A DNA stretch of 64,000 nt from Microscillaceae bacterium. GTDB lineage: Bacteria > Bacteroidota > Bacteroidia > Cytophagales > Microscillaceae. The translations under genes and the position numbers were made by a program. The DNA lies in the NCBI GenBank assembly GCA_003483885.1, contig DMXI01000699.1, forward strand, positions 19,446 through 83,445, given 5' to 3'. Numbering within the stretch: the first letter of the stretch is position 1; each line of letters begins with the position of its first letter. Under the pieces are notes generated by a model. The model was not told the DNA's origin and did no database searches. It was given only the letters and a program-made list of their open reading frames with translations. This document shows positions 27,903 to 37,753 of the stretch, in pieces.

Positions 27903-29111
27903 ATGAGAATATTACATATCAATACCTCAGATAATGGAGGGGCAGGTAAAGCAGTCGTACGTTTAATGAATGGTTTGTTGAAAAATCAGCTAGAAAATGA
28001 TCTGTTAGTATTGTATAAATATCAAAATCATCCTCATATTCACCGATTTGTCCCCAATACCAGCTCCACTTTCAAACGACTCAAGTTTTCTTTAAAGTAC
28101 CGTTTGCTCCAATACAAACAAAAGCGAGCCCTGAGCGGTAAAAACCACAATCTTGAGATATTTTCTTTTCCCGAATCCCTATACGACATCCAACAGCATC
28201 CCCTTTTTCACCAAGCCGACATCATCCATCTACATTGGGTAGCGGGTTTTTTGGATTACCCTTCTTTTTTCAAAAAAATCAAAAAACCAGTGGTTTGGAC
28301 TTTGCATGATTCGAATCCTTTCATTGGGGGGTTCCACTACCAAAGTTTTGAAGAAAAAGAAGAATTTTTGCCTTTGACCGATTTGGTCAAAAGCCAGAAA
28401 AGAAAAGGATTGGCAGGCTTCGAAAACCTACATATTGTCACCCTGTCTCGTTGGTTGTACGAGGCGTCGTCTAAATCCAGTTTATTTGCCAAATACAAGC
28501 ATGCCCTTATTCCCAATGGGTTAGATACTGATTTGTTTAAGCCTTACCCCAAAAAGGAGTCGCGAGAACTGCTGGGCCTCCCTCAAGACAAAAAAATCAT
28601 TTTGTTTGCTGCCGAATCCATCGAGAATGAAATGAAAGGCTTATCTTTTTTACTGGAAGCTTTACAAAAACTCAAAAATCAGGATTTTATGTTGGCAACC
28701 TTAGGCACTGGCGCACTCACTTCCTTAGGATTTCCTTACAAAGCACTGGGGTTTATTGATGATCCTCAAAAAGTAGCCAAAGTATATTCGGCCGCCGATA
28801 TATTCGTGATTCCTGCCTTGGAAGACAATTTACCCAATACTGCCCTGGAATCTATAGCTTGTGGGACCCCAGTGGTTGGTTTCAACGACGGGGGGATTCC
28901 TGATATGATTCGTCCTGGAGAAAATGGTTTGTTGGCAGAACCTAAAAACTGTGATGACCTTGCCGAAAAGATTCATCGAATGCTAAATGATGAAACGCTT
29001 GTAAATACAATGGGGGTAAAGGCTCGCGAAATTGCTTTAAATGAATACGATGCCAGCATTCAGGCTCATAGTTATATCAAACTCTACGAACAAATACTGG
29101 CAACCACATAG
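27903..29111 (+). CDS. Family 4 glycosyltransferase
   Basis: The protein has 402 residues from the ATG at 27903. A longer reading from a TTG at 27825 adds 26 residues with no family match, whereas MRILHINTSDNGGAGKAVVR is the normal family N-terminus. VVWTLHDSNPF near 127 and FAAESIENEMKGLSFLLEAL near 236 are typical; ALEDNLPNTALESIACGTPV near 304 is the donor site. It is a paralogue of the enzyme at 17472 but lacks that protein's cysteine cluster. It is separated from the main glycan block by the array and has its own candidate promoter. Confidence 0.85.
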   Translation: MRILHINTSDNGGAGKAVVRLMNGLLKNQLENDLLVLYKYQNHPHIHRFVPNTSSTFKRLKFSLKYRLLQYKQKRALSGKNHNLEIFSFPESLYDIQQHPLFHQADIIHLHWVAGFLDYPSFFKKIKKPVVWTLHDSNPFIGGFHYQSFEEKEEFLPLTDLVKSQKRKGLAGFENLHIVTLSRWLYEASSKSSLFAKYKHALIPNGLDTDLFKPYPKKESRELLGLPQDKKIILFAAESIENEMKGLSFLLEALQKLKNQDFMLATLGTGALTSLGFPYKALGFIDDPQKVAKVYSAADIFVIPALEDNLPNTALESIACGTPVVGFNDGGIPDMIRPGENGLLAEPKNCDDLAEKIHRMLNDETLVNTMGVKAREIALNEYDASIQAHSYIKLYEQILATT

Positions 29112-29158
29112 ACCAAGTGTTTATTTACTTGAGTAACACGAAGGTCTATAAAAAAACA

Positions 29159-29184
29159 AATCCCACATCTATAAGAGTGGGATT
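29159..29184. terminator. Terminator-like hairpin after the glycosyltransferase
   Basis: AATCCCAC at 29159 pairs with GTGGGATT at 29177, an eight-base stem with a ten-base loop. No long U-run follows on the plus strand, but there is an A-run before it. Confidence 0.5.
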
Positions 29185-29578
29185 GTCTGCTATTATTTAA
29201 AACATTTAAAACTTTCCTTCACTTTTTGGGAGAAAAATGAAGTTTATAAAAGTGCTAACCAGCCTTTTGCTTCTTATACGCCGGCGTACTCAAAAGGTTA
29301 CGAAAGCGCTAAAAAAAACTGATATTTTTTTTCATTATTTTTATTTCTGTTTAATTTTTTCAGTTTTTATACCAAAATTTTGCTCCAATCTATCAACGAT
29401 TTATCACGTTCTACCAAGCCTTTTTTCTTACCTCTATCTTCCCGCTATTTCACCCCTACTCACTCCTTATCATGCAAACCATTCCTTGGTTTGTGCGTTG
29501 TGAAAGGTGAGACTATTAAGCTTTTAATTTAAATAAGAAAAACCATATTGTTTGCAGACCAAGATTAAGACCAAAGCC
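29185..29578. other. Gap before the first caspase gene
   Basis: About 390 T-rich bases. An 88-codon open frame (29237-29503) has a start preceded by GGGAGAAAAATG, but the product is a low-complexity string of hydrophobic and aromatic residues with no family resemblance; I do not call it a gene. No clear promoter was found. Confidence 0.3.
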
Positions 29579-31852
29579 ATGACACACCTTATCAAACTCA
29601 AACTATCGCTTTTTATTGCTTGCTGCCTCATTATTTATGAAAACGCAGAAGCCCAGCAATCATTACGCACCCTCAAGGGACACCGCGCTAAAGTATATTC
29701 GGTCACCTACAGCCCCAACGGGAAATATTTGGCCAGTGGCGGCTCTGATCAAACCGTGCGATTGTGGGATGCCAATACCGGAAAACTATTGCATACGTAC
29801 CAAGGTCACCAAGGCAGTGTATTGGTGGTAAGGTTTAGCCCTGATGGAAAAAATCTGGCCAGTGGAAGTGCCGATGGTACCATCAAAATCTGGGGAACAA
29901 CCAGCGGGGTTGTAGTAAAAACGCTGGAAGGCCACTCCGACATGGTAGGCACCATAGATTATAGCAAAAACGGACAAAGTCTGGTAAGTGGTAGCCGTGA
30001 CAAAACAGTAAAGCTGTGGAATTTAACCACTGGACACGTTATTCATACTTTTGAAGATAATCCGACCTTAATTTACGGCGTAAGCTTTGATCCCAAAGGC
30101 AAAAAAATTGTGAGTGCCAGTGGTATCAATCTAAAAGTTTGGAATGCCACTACTTATCAACTGGAAAAAACCCTGAAAGGCCACAAAGACCACATCATGG
30201 CAGTTACTTTTTCGCCCGATGGCTCCAAAATCATTACTGGAAGCAGAGACGGAAGCCTTAAAATGTGGCAGACCAACAACGGAAAATTGATTCGCACTTA
30301 TTTAGAGCCTTATGCCTTAGTCACTTCCGTAGCGATGAGCCCTGACCAGCACTACTTGGTAAGAGGAGGCAAAAATCTACGATTATGGGATGCCGAAGGG
30401 GGAAGAAAAATCAGTAATTACCAAGGACATTTTAGAAATATAAACGCGGTGGCTTTTAGCCCTAATGGGCAATACATCGCCAGTGCCAGCGACGATCAAA
30501 CCATTCGTATATGGCGCTCTATTGCTTATACCCATTTGGTAAAGTTATACATCGAGCCTCGCATCAACGATTGGCAAAAAAAGGGCAAATTTGAGAAAAC
30601 AGATGCCTATACCCAACGCGTAAACTCTAGCACTCGTCAGGAAAAAATATACAACCTTACGCAAGAAGCGGTCAATAAAATTGGCAATGAGCGTATGGAT
30701 TGGACTCAGGGCAAGAATGAATACGATGCTGATAATGAGAGTTTTAAGGTAACTTACAAAAACTTTCGTCCATTGTATGTGCCTGTGCCCCTGGCCGAAG
30801 CCAAAAGTTTTGATAAAAACTTCAAAAATTTAGCTTTTAAAAACGCGCAATTTACGCTGGCCAACGAACACGAACTGGCCGTGATGCATGTAGAAATTAC
30901 CAACCCAGCCAATGGCAAAACTTATAACTACAATAGTCAAAATTATGTAGCTTATAATTCTTCTAAACTCAATTTGAATTTTGATCCTATCAACATTGGC
31001 GCTGCCAAAAAGGATAGTGAAATAGGCAATGCTGATTTTGTAGGTGGTTTTTCGGATGTGGACATTCGCATTCCCAAAACCAAGATGAGTAACCCTAATG
31101 CCATTGCGGTAGTAATTGGTAACGCCAATTACCAAAAAACCAAAAATGTAAAATATGCGGTAAACGATGCCCGTAGCATCCGCAACTACTTGATCCAAAC
31201 CTTGGGCTACAAACCAGGCAATGTATTTTTGATTAACAATGCTACCTTATCTGATTTTAAGACCTTTTTTGGCAGCGAACGCAGCTACAAGGGTAAATTA
31301 TATAACTCAGTAAAACCAGGCGAAAGCGATGTGTTCATTTATTATTCGGGACACGGCGCACCTAGCTTGAAAAATAACGCGGCTTATTTTGTACCGGTAG
31401 AATGCGACCCTCAATATGTAGAATTGGGTGGATACCACACCAATACGTTTTACCGCAACTTGTCCAAAGTTCCTGCTAAGTCGGTGACGGTAGTGATGGA
31501 TGCTTGTTTCTCGGGAGCCACCGTTTTTGACAATATTTCACCTATTGTGGTCAAGTCTAAGGGTATCAAAGGCGTGAAAAATGGGGTGTTGTTATCGTCC
31601 TCTAGCAACGACGAAGTATCGTGCTGGTACAACGCCAAAGTACACGGCATGTTTACTTACTTTTTCCTCAAAGCCATCCACAATCGCAATGCCGATAAAA
31701 ATAAAGATGGCAAACTAACTTATGAGGAAATTTATAAGTTTCTAGCCAATAACTCTGAAGGGGTTCCCTACTTTGCCCGACGTATTCACGGCATTGAGCA
31801 AACACCTCGAATTCAAGGGAAAGATTTCAAGAAGGTATTTGTGGAGTATTAG
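29579..31852 (+). CDS. Secreted WD40-caspase (peptidase C14) protein
   Basis: The protein has 757 residues from the ATG at 29579; the frame is open to a TTG at 29552, but the signal peptide (LSLFIACCLIIYENAEAQ) fits the ATG. Residues about 28-320 form seven WD40 repeats (LASGGSDQTVRLWD and similar). A linker follows, then a caspase-like domain from about 505 (AVVIGNANYQ) with YYSGHG (His 591) and MDACFSG (Cys 642), a complete catalytic dyad. An EF-hand-like loop, DKNKDGKLTYEE, lies at about 706-717. The predicted site is periplasmic or outside the cell. Substrate unknown. A second WD40-caspase faces it at 32520-35978. Confidence 0.9.
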   Translation: MTHLIKLKLSLFIACCLIIYENAEAQQSLRTLKGHRAKVYSVTYSPNGKYLASGGSDQTVRLWDANTGKLLHTYQGHQGSVLVVRFSPDGKNLASGSADGTIKIWGTTSGVVVKTLEGHSDMVGTIDYSKNGQSLVSGSRDKTVKLWNLTTGHVIHTFEDNPTLIYGVSFDPKGKKIVSASGINLKVWNATTYQLEKTLKGHKDHIMAVTFSPDGSKIITGSRDGSLKMWQTNNGKLIRTYLEPYALVTSVAMSPDQHYLVRGGKNLRLWDAEGGRKISNYQGHFRNINAVAFSPNGQYIASASDDQTIRIWRSIAYTHLVKLYIEPRINDWQKKGKFEKTDAYTQRVNSSTRQEKIYNLTQEAVNKIGNERMDWTQGKNEYDADNESFKVTYKNFRPLYVPVPLAEAKSFDKNFKNLAFKNAQFTLANEHELAVMHVEITNPANGKTYNYNSQNYVAYNSSKLNLNFDPINIGAAKKDSEIGNADFVGGFSDVDIRIPKTKMSNPNAIAVVIGNANYQKTKNVKYAVNDARSIRNYLIQTLGYKPGNVFLINNATLSDFKTFFGSERSYKGKLYNSVKPGESDVFIYYSGHGAPSLKNNAAYFVPVECDPQYVELGGYHTNTFYRNLSKVPAKSVTVVMDACFSGATVFDNISPIVVKSKGIKGVKNGVLLSSSSNDEVSCWYNAKVHGMFTYFFLKAIHNRNADKNKDGKLTYEEIYKFLANNSEGVPYFARRIHGIEQTPRIQGKDFKKVFVEY

Positions 31853-32518
31853 CCTTTGGTAGTTGGCTTTTAGTCTTTGGTAATTGTTAGTGATTGGCTT
31901 TTGGTGATTGGTTATTAGCCGTTAGCCTTTGGTAATTGGCTTTTGGTAGTTAGCTGTTAGCATTTGGCTTCATTGATCAATAGCTAATTTTGGTAGTAAT
32001 AACCTAAGTTTAATTAAAATTAGCAATAAAATGAGAAACTTTAGAAATCTTGATATCTGGCAGAGTGGAATGTTTATAGTTACCAAATTATACAAAATGA
32101 GTGGCTTATTGCCTGATCAGGAAAAATTTGGACTTATATCTCAAATGCAGCGGGCTGCTGTTTCTATCCCTTCCAATATTGCAGAAGGTTGTAGTCGCAG
32201 TAGCCAATTAGAATATAAAAGGTTTCTTGAAATTTCTCTAGGGTCTTCTTTCGAGCTGGAAACTCAATTGCTAATTTGTAAATCACTTCTTTACCTTCCA
32301 TCAGAGCATGTAGATGATTTATTGAAAGACATTCACATCTTGCAAAAACAAACCAATAGCTTGATTAATAAGATAAAACAGAGTTTAAAAAAGTAAAGTT
32401 GCACTTAAACACCAACAATCAAAAGCTAAAGGCCAATGGCCAAAAACCAACTACTAACAGCCACTACCAAAGACCAACAACCAAAAACTAACGGCTAATA
32501 ACCAAAAACCAACTCCCC
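31853..32518. mobile_element. IVS-like element: four-helix-bundle gene between imperfect inverted repeats
   Basis: The left flank (31853-31990) is a degenerate series of TTTGGTAATTGGCTTTTGG-like words. The right flank (32397-32518) is the same family in reverse complement, for example GGTTATTAGCCGTTA on the left and TAACGGCTAATAACC-like DNA on the right. The only gene inside is an IVS-type four-helix protein. Similar ORF-in-a-stem layout is known for 23S rRNA intervening sequences; here the element is intergenic. The exact ends and any target duplication cannot be fixed. Confidence 0.55.
32031..32396 (+). CDS. Four-helix-bundle protein (23S rRNA IVS-protein family)
   Basis: A 121-residue protein with the family signature: NLDIWQSG near residue 6, QMQRAAVSIPSNIAEGCSR near 41, and EYKRFLEISLGSSFELETQL near 62. 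The fold is a helical pentamer-forming bundle, related also to the Avd protein of diversity-generating retroelements. No reverse transcriptase or variable repeat is nearby, so this is the IVS-type form. Its function is unknown. It lies inside inverted repeats between two WD40-caspase genes. Confidence 0.88.
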   Translation: MRNFRNLDIWQSGMFIVTKLYKMSGLLPDQEKFGLISQMQRAAVSIPSNIAEGCSRSSQLEYKRFLEISLGSSFELETQLLICKSLLYLPSEHVDDLLKDIHILQKQTNSLINKIKQSLKK

Positions 32519-32519
32519 C

Positions 32520-35500
32520 CTACTTCTTAGGCTCAAATAACACCACCTCCACACTTTGGTTTTCACGACGAGTGGTAGGTACTTGCTGGCCATTGGTCAA
32601 GTCAACTACTTTGGCAATCACATATTCCTTGAGTTCCGAAACTGATACTTTTCCATCATTATTAATGTCGGCATTGTCTTGAGTATCCACTTGCAGCCCT
32701 TTAAGTACCGCATAAGTAAATACCCCGTTGTTCCATTCTTTTGATTCCAGGGCAAATTCGTAGCCAGCCGCGGCGGATATAATAGTGGCTCCTGATTGAT
32801 TAGAGACATCGTTGAACAAGGCTTTCATATAGTCAAAAGAGTTTTTGAGACCTGCTTTAGGCTTGATTAACTTAGTGCCTCCCTTGAAGGTAATGGTTAG
32901 GTTTTCTTGCTTGTCGGCTTGATTAGCCACTTCTATTTCCGACTTATCCAACTCGCCCGAATGGCAAGCATCAATCATAATCAGACGACGCCGAGCGGGC
33001 ACTTTTTCCAGCATTTGCTCAATGGCCTCATAGGGCAATCCATTGTTGGCAGGATTTTCAAAATCCACATCAGTAGTGGCCAAATAATAATTCAAATCGG
33101 CATCTAGCAGACCATGACAAGAGATATAGATAATCACTTGATCGTCTACCGCAGTTTGCGCTAAAAACTCCGCAGTTCTGAGAATATTGGTTTTAGAAGC
33201 TTCTTTATTTAGAATTTTCTTGATCACTATCTTTCCATAGTTCTTGGCATTTTTCAGTGCATCGGTCAGGTTATTGGCATCTTTGACAGCAAACTTCAGG
33301 TTACGTTCTACATTGGTATACTCTGATACTCCAATGGCCAATACATACAAATCAGGCTTTTTGGCAGAAGCCTTGCATTCAACTCTCAAAGATTCCTTGA
33401 GACTTTTGAGACCTTTGGCATTACTTACCACTACTGATACTTGGTTTACTCCCAGACTCAATGGAATTTTTAAAGTTTTAGAAAACTGGTTACCAGTCAG
33501 TGCCTGGGTATATACGGGTACTCCATTGGCAAAAACCTGCAACCGCTGCAAGGCTACTTGGGTATCCTGTGCTTTGAGGCTGATATTGATAGAACGTTGA
33601 GTAGTAGCCACGGGCAATGAGCGTTTGTTCAAAATAGTTACCTCAGGCAAGTGTAAGACTCCTGTAAGCTGGGCTTCGATGACTCCTGCCCTTTGGAGGC
33701 GTTTTTTCCAAGCTCGATGATACATACGCTGGGTGATTTTTGATCCTCCCAAAGCCTTAATCACCAAATCAGGGCGATTGAAACGCAGATCGAACTGGCC
33801 GAAAGGGCGTAACTTGCCCTGATACCTAAAAGCAATGTTGTAAATGTTATTTTTAGAGGTTTTATAATAATTCTCGGCATTGAGAATCAGGTAGTCTTTT
33901 TCCTGCAAACTAATGAGGGTATTGTTAAGCCTACATTTTTCAAAATCCCAGATTTTAACCACACTGTTGTTGTCCAGACTGTATATTTTTTTGCCTTTTG
34001 GCCCAAACCACACCTGTTTAAGGTCTGCATTGTGTCCTCTGAGTAAGCAAATTTGTTTTTTGGTTTTCCAATCCCACACTGCTACATCAAAATGAATATT
34101 TTGGGCTTGTCCATACCCCCCACTACCCGTTACCAAATATCGACCATCAGAACTAAACTGTGCATCATTCACCAGTTCATAATCCGTCACCAGTGAGTCT
34201 GTTACTTGCCCATTGGTGTAGTTTACTTTCAGCAAATGTACAAAAAAGCCGCCTTTGTCAGGTTTGTTAACTTGTTTGACTACTAGTACACTGTTTTCTG
34301 TTGATCTAAAACCCAGCAAATAATCTGATTGGTTAACAATAGGATAATTCATCACGGTCTTGTTAGTAGCAAGTTCAATACTTTGCACCACCCTCGACCA
34401 ACCTTTTGGTGAGCTTAGGTAAAGCCTCAGCAAGGCGTATTTTCCACCAGGGGTTATTTTTACCTGCTCTAATTGCCCAGCCAATTTTACTTGTTTGATC
34501 AACTTAGGAGTTGTACCACCAGATATGTTCCAACACTTAAGATATTGCGCATACTTACCACCTACCTGCTGATAGGTTTGGTAGGCCAGTACCTGATTGT
34601 TGTCGCTGATGTAGACCTTGGTGGGGTAATCGCTTCCTGGCATCTTGAGCTTGAATTGTTCCTTGAGTTCGGGCAAAGCATACCCTATAATTTCTCGGGT
34701 AGCCGCCTCATAAACCGCTACGATCTCATCATTGGCATACACTTCTTTGCTTGCTTGGATCGGAATAAAAGCCTCTATTTCCCCTTTACGAAGGTTCCAT
34801 ACTTGTACTCCGTTGATGCGTCCGTATTGCATCGTTACCAGCTGTTTTTCATTTTTACTTACCGAAAAACGCGCTACTTCAGAATAAGTCCCCCCAAATA
34901 CGCTTTGTTCCTGGCCATTTTTTATATCAATCAACCGTACCCCAATAGTTGATTGTATACCCACCAAAGTGGCTTTGCCCCCTACTGCAATCACTTGGGC
35001 ATTGGCCAAAATCGAGCGATTATCAGGGCTTATCACAAAATCATTCAGTGCCCCTTGTTGTACAAGCTTCGTTTGTTTGGGATCAACTTGAAAGCCCACA
35101 TTGTAATAATTGGGCAACGTGATACTCTTCAATAATTTGCCATTGGCTACTGCATACACTAAAAAGCGATAAGGGTCAGTGCCTACTACCAAATATTTAC
35201 CATCAGAGGTATACAGCATTTTTTTAACCATTTGCTTATCTGGCAATTGAATGGTGTACAGATTTTTCTGTAGGTTGGGCAGTTGCCATACATTGATTTG
35301 CCCCGAGCCATGGTTATGTGCAGCAAAGTGGGTTTTAGATACCGCAGAAAGCGTCCAAAAAGCCGGTTTGTCATTGGCTTTCAACGTACCTCTGTCTTCG
35401 CCTGTCTCCAAATCAAGCCATTTGTAGTTGTTAAAAAGCCAACGATTGTTGGGGTGCAATGATGCGCCGCTTTCAGCCAAATTGATTTTTTTATATTCCT

Positions 35501-35978
35501 TTACAAACTGCCCAGTAGCCGTATTGTACAGGGCAAGGTTGCCACTAAACCCCGAAGTAGTGGTTACCCCTTGCACCAGCAATTGCTTACTATCAGCAGT
35601 AAAGAGGGCAGTTCCATCCCGGGTTTTAATTTTTTTGACAATCGTACCTTCAGGATGTTTCCAGAGAATGGTTTGGTGACGATCTACGCTGGCAATGTAT
35701 TGTCCATCAGGACTATAACAAACTTTTTTAATTGTTTGCTTGTGTCCATAGAGCGTCCGAAACTCTTGCTGTAAGGCCATATCCCAAATTTTGAGGCTCA
35801 GGTCTTGACCAGCGGTAACAATGTATTGCCCACTGGGATGATAATCTAAAGAATTCACTGATTTTTTATGTCCCTTAGTAATTACAAACTCCAATGATTC
35901 TTTTTTTACTGGATTTTGGGCATAACCCAGCATAGTGCTGACACTCATCATAAGTGCCAGCCATAGCGTTTTTTTCAT
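32520..35978 (-). CDS. Large secreted WD40-caspase (peptidase C14) protein
   Basis: The protein has 1152 residues. A signal peptide ends at about residue 20 (MLGYAQ). Two WD40-like propeller regions follow: clear repeats at about 28-120 (HPSGQYIVTAGQDLSLKIWD) and more divergent ones to about 700. A beta-sandwich linker with paired VxVSNAKGLKSLKES strands precedes the caspase domain from about 895. The dyad is SCHG (His 955) and IDACHSGE (Cys 1005); an EF-hand-like DINNDGKVSVSE lies near 1106. The gene converges on the other caspase gene and is followed on the same strand upstream by the PD40-OmpA gene. Activity and target are unknown. Confidence 0.9.
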   Translation of the reverse strand: MKKTLWLALMMSVSTMLGYAQNPVKKESLEFVITKGHKKSVNSLDYHPSGQYIVTAGQDLSLKIWDMALQQEFRTLYGHKQTIKKVCYSPDGQYIASVDRHQTILWKHPEGTIVKKIKTRDGTALFTADSKQLLVQGVTTTSGFSGNLALYNTATGQFVKEYKKINLAESGASLHPNNRWLFNNYKWLDLETGEDRGTLKANDKPAFWTLSAVSKTHFAAHNHGSGQINVWQLPNLQKNLYTIQLPDKQMVKKMLYTSDGKYLVVGTDPYRFLVYAVANGKLLKSITLPNYYNVGFQVDPKQTKLVQQGALNDFVISPDNRSILANAQVIAVGGKATLVGIQSTIGVRLIDIKNGQEQSVFGGTYSEVARFSVSKNEKQLVTMQYGRINGVQVWNLRKGEIEAFIPIQASKEVYANDEIVAVYEAATREIIGYALPELKEQFKLKMPGSDYPTKVYISDNNQVLAYQTYQQVGGKYAQYLKCWNISGGTTPKLIKQVKLAGQLEQVKITPGGKYALLRLYLSSPKGWSRVVQSIELATNKTVMNYPIVNQSDYLLGFRSTENSVLVVKQVNKPDKGGFFVHLLKVNYTNGQVTDSLVTDYELVNDAQFSSDGRYLVTGSGGYGQAQNIHFDVAVWDWKTKKQICLLRGHNADLKQVWFGPKGKKIYSLDNNSVVKIWDFEKCRLNNTLISLQEKDYLILNAENYYKTSKNNIYNIAFRYQGKLRPFGQFDLRFNRPDLVIKALGGSKITQRMYHRAWKKRLQRAGVIEAQLTGVLHLPEVTILNKRSLPVATTQRSINISLKAQDTQVALQRLQVFANGVPVYTQALTGNQFSKTLKIPLSLGVNQVSVVVSNAKGLKSLKESLRVECKASAKKPDLYVLAIGVSEYTNVERNLKFAVKDANNLTDALKNAKNYGKIVIKKILNKEASKTNILRTAEFLAQTAVDDQVIIYISCHGLLDADLNYYLATTDVDFENPANNGLPYEAIEQMLEKVPARRRLIMIDACHSGELDKSEIEVANQADKQENLTITFKGGTKLIKPKAGLKNSFDYMKALFNDVSNQSGATIISAAAGYEFALESKEWNNGVFTYAVLKGLQVDTQDNADINNDGKVSVSELKEYVIAKVVDLTNGQQVPTTRRENQSVEVVLFEPKK

Positions 35979-36038
35979 AAAGTAGTGAATAATTAGCTTT
36001 TAGTAATTAGCTAATGGCCAACCACTAAAAAATGACTA

Positions 36039-37559
36039 TTAAAACTCCAGTACTTCAAACTCTACCCGACGGTTTAGCTTACGACCAGCCGCAGTTTCAT
36101 TAGACGCAATGGGTTCTTTGGGTCCAAATCCTTTTACTTTGATACGGTTGCGGGCAATGTCGTGGTTGGCCAAATAGTTACGTACACTGCGGGCCCTATG
36201 CTCCGATAAAATGGCATTTCGCGCTGCGCTTCCTTGGCCATCGGTGTGACCATTGAGCTGGATCACCATTTTAGGATATTCTTTCATTGTTTGTACCAAT
36301 CGCTCGAGTTCATCATAAGAGGTGGTGCGCAGTTTGGAGCTGGCCACATTGAAAAACAGGTTGTTGAGACGAATTTTCACCCCTTTCCGAATGGGTGTAA
36401 TCAATAAGTCTACTTTGATTTCTTTGTACTTCTTTAACTTTGTCAGATCAATGTTTTCGCCAATGGGGTAGTAGCCCTTTTTCTTGGCAAAATAGCCATA
36501 ATTGTAACCTGCAGGCAAGGTTACCTCATAAGTTCCATCTTTTGGGTCCGAAGAAGACACCCCCACCTCCTGGTTATTGGCTAGGTTATCATAAGAAATT
36601 TCAGCACCCAACGGCTTTTTGGTTCTGGCATCCAGTACTCGTCCTGTGATCAGGGCTACCGGGATAGGTCTTAGTTTTTCGGGTAATTTTACCTTATAGA
36701 TTTCGCGTTTTTGCTTGCGGCTGTTTCGGTGAAAATAAGCTTCTACGCCTGATGCAGGTAAATAAAATCCACTTTCGTTTTTATCAGTATTGATTGCTGG
36801 CCCCAGATTGATGGGTTCTGACCATTTTTGCCAGCTATCATCCATCCGGCGACTGATGAACAAATCGCTTTCGCCAAAACCGGGGTGACCGTCAGAGGTA
36901 AAATATAAGGTTCGATTATCAGGGGCTAAAAAGGCCGCAATTTCGGTAAATTCGGTATTGATGGTTTTTCCCAAGTTTTTAGGTTCCGACCAGGACCCAT
37001 CGGGTTGTTTGAAAGTAACAAAAATATCGCGTTTTTGAGAAACCAATACCGTTTTCAAGTCACTTCCAACAAATACGTTATCACTGCGAAGGCTTTCTTT
37101 TACCTTGAGTTGATAAAAGTCGGCAGGCTTAGACCAGCCACTGGGAGTTCTTTGCGATCTTTTTACCCCAATGTACCCTTTGGGCGATCCCCAAATAATC
37201 AAGGAATTGATATTGGGAGCATTGATCATACTACTGTAGCCTTCATTGACGGGATGTCCCAGGTTTTTGGCCTCTGCCCATCCTCCACCAGGGGTTTTCT
37301 CGGCATACCAAATGTCCTGATCACGGCGATCGCGGCGGTATTCCAGGTTGCCTTTGTGACCTTCTCGGGTAAAGTAGAGTCTTTTGCCATCAGGAGAGAT
37401 TACTGGGTAAGATTCATCGCTTTTGGAGTTAACCGTAATTCCCAATTTTTCGGCTTTGGGATATTGTATGTCTCGGAGGTAATTAATTTTTTCTTTCTGA
37501 GCAATGGTGTAATGGCTGATAAGCAAAAAGCTTAGGCAGGTAATGAGTTTTTGTATCAT
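36039..37559 (-). CDS. PD40 beta-propeller-OmpA outer membrane protein
   Basis: A 506-residue exported protein. The signal peptide is about residues 1-20 (SFLLISHYTIAQ). PD40/WD40-like blades (YPVISPDGKRLYFTREG; TLYFTSDGHPGFGESDLF) fill about 45-280. A carboxypeptidase-regulatory-like beta domain covers about 295-375. OmpA-C at about 395-506 has NGHTDGQG and LSEHRARSVRNYL, which bind peptidoglycan. This architecture is common in Bacteroidetes, including gliding/PorE-type proteins of type IX secretion; I cannot tell whether this is one. It is separated by 60 bases from the large caspase gene and may share its transcript. Confidence 0.88.
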   Translation of the reverse strand: MIQKLITCLSFLLISHYTIAQKEKINYLRDIQYPKAEKLGITVNSKSDESYPVISPDGKRLYFTREGHKGNLEYRRDRRDQDIWYAEKTPGGGWAEAKNLGHPVNEGYSSMINAPNINSLIIWGSPKGYIGVKRSQRTPSGWSKPADFYQLKVKESLRSDNVFVGSDLKTVLVSQKRDIFVTFKQPDGSWSEPKNLGKTINTEFTEIAAFLAPDNRTLYFTSDGHPGFGESDLFISRRMDDSWQKWSEPINLGPAINTDKNESGFYLPASGVEAYFHRNSRKQKREIYKVKLPEKLRPIPVALITGRVLDARTKKPLGAEISYDNLANNQEVGVSSSDPKDGTYEVTLPAGYNYGYFAKKKGYYPIGENIDLTKLKKYKEIKVDLLITPIRKGVKIRLNNLFFNVASSKLRTTSYDELERLVQTMKEYPKMVIQLNGHTDGQGSAARNAILSEHRARSVRNYLANHDIARNRIKVKGFGPKEPIASNETAAGRKLNRRVEFEVLEF

Positions 37560-37753
37560 AACAAATAATAGCTTTGTAAATCTGGCTCAAGGTAGAAGCT
37601 TGACAGGAGAATGTCAATAGAAAGTGTAAGGCACTACTCAAAGTGAAGATACTCGTCAACCATTGAAAACGATCAATAAAATCAATATTGGGTCAAAAAA
37701 ACCAGGTGTTGTTAGCGTTAAAGTTTAGCCAATAGGCAAACATTACCCTGGTG

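Noticed and set aside
29237..29503. 88-codon frame before the first caspase gene
   Set aside because: Product is T-driven low-complexity hydrophobic and aromatic residues with no family resemblance, despite a fair start context.
31853..32518. Diversity-generating retroelement, because of the Avd-like four-helix protein
   Set aside because: No reverse transcriptase and no template/variable repeat pair are present; the sequence fits the IVS form better.
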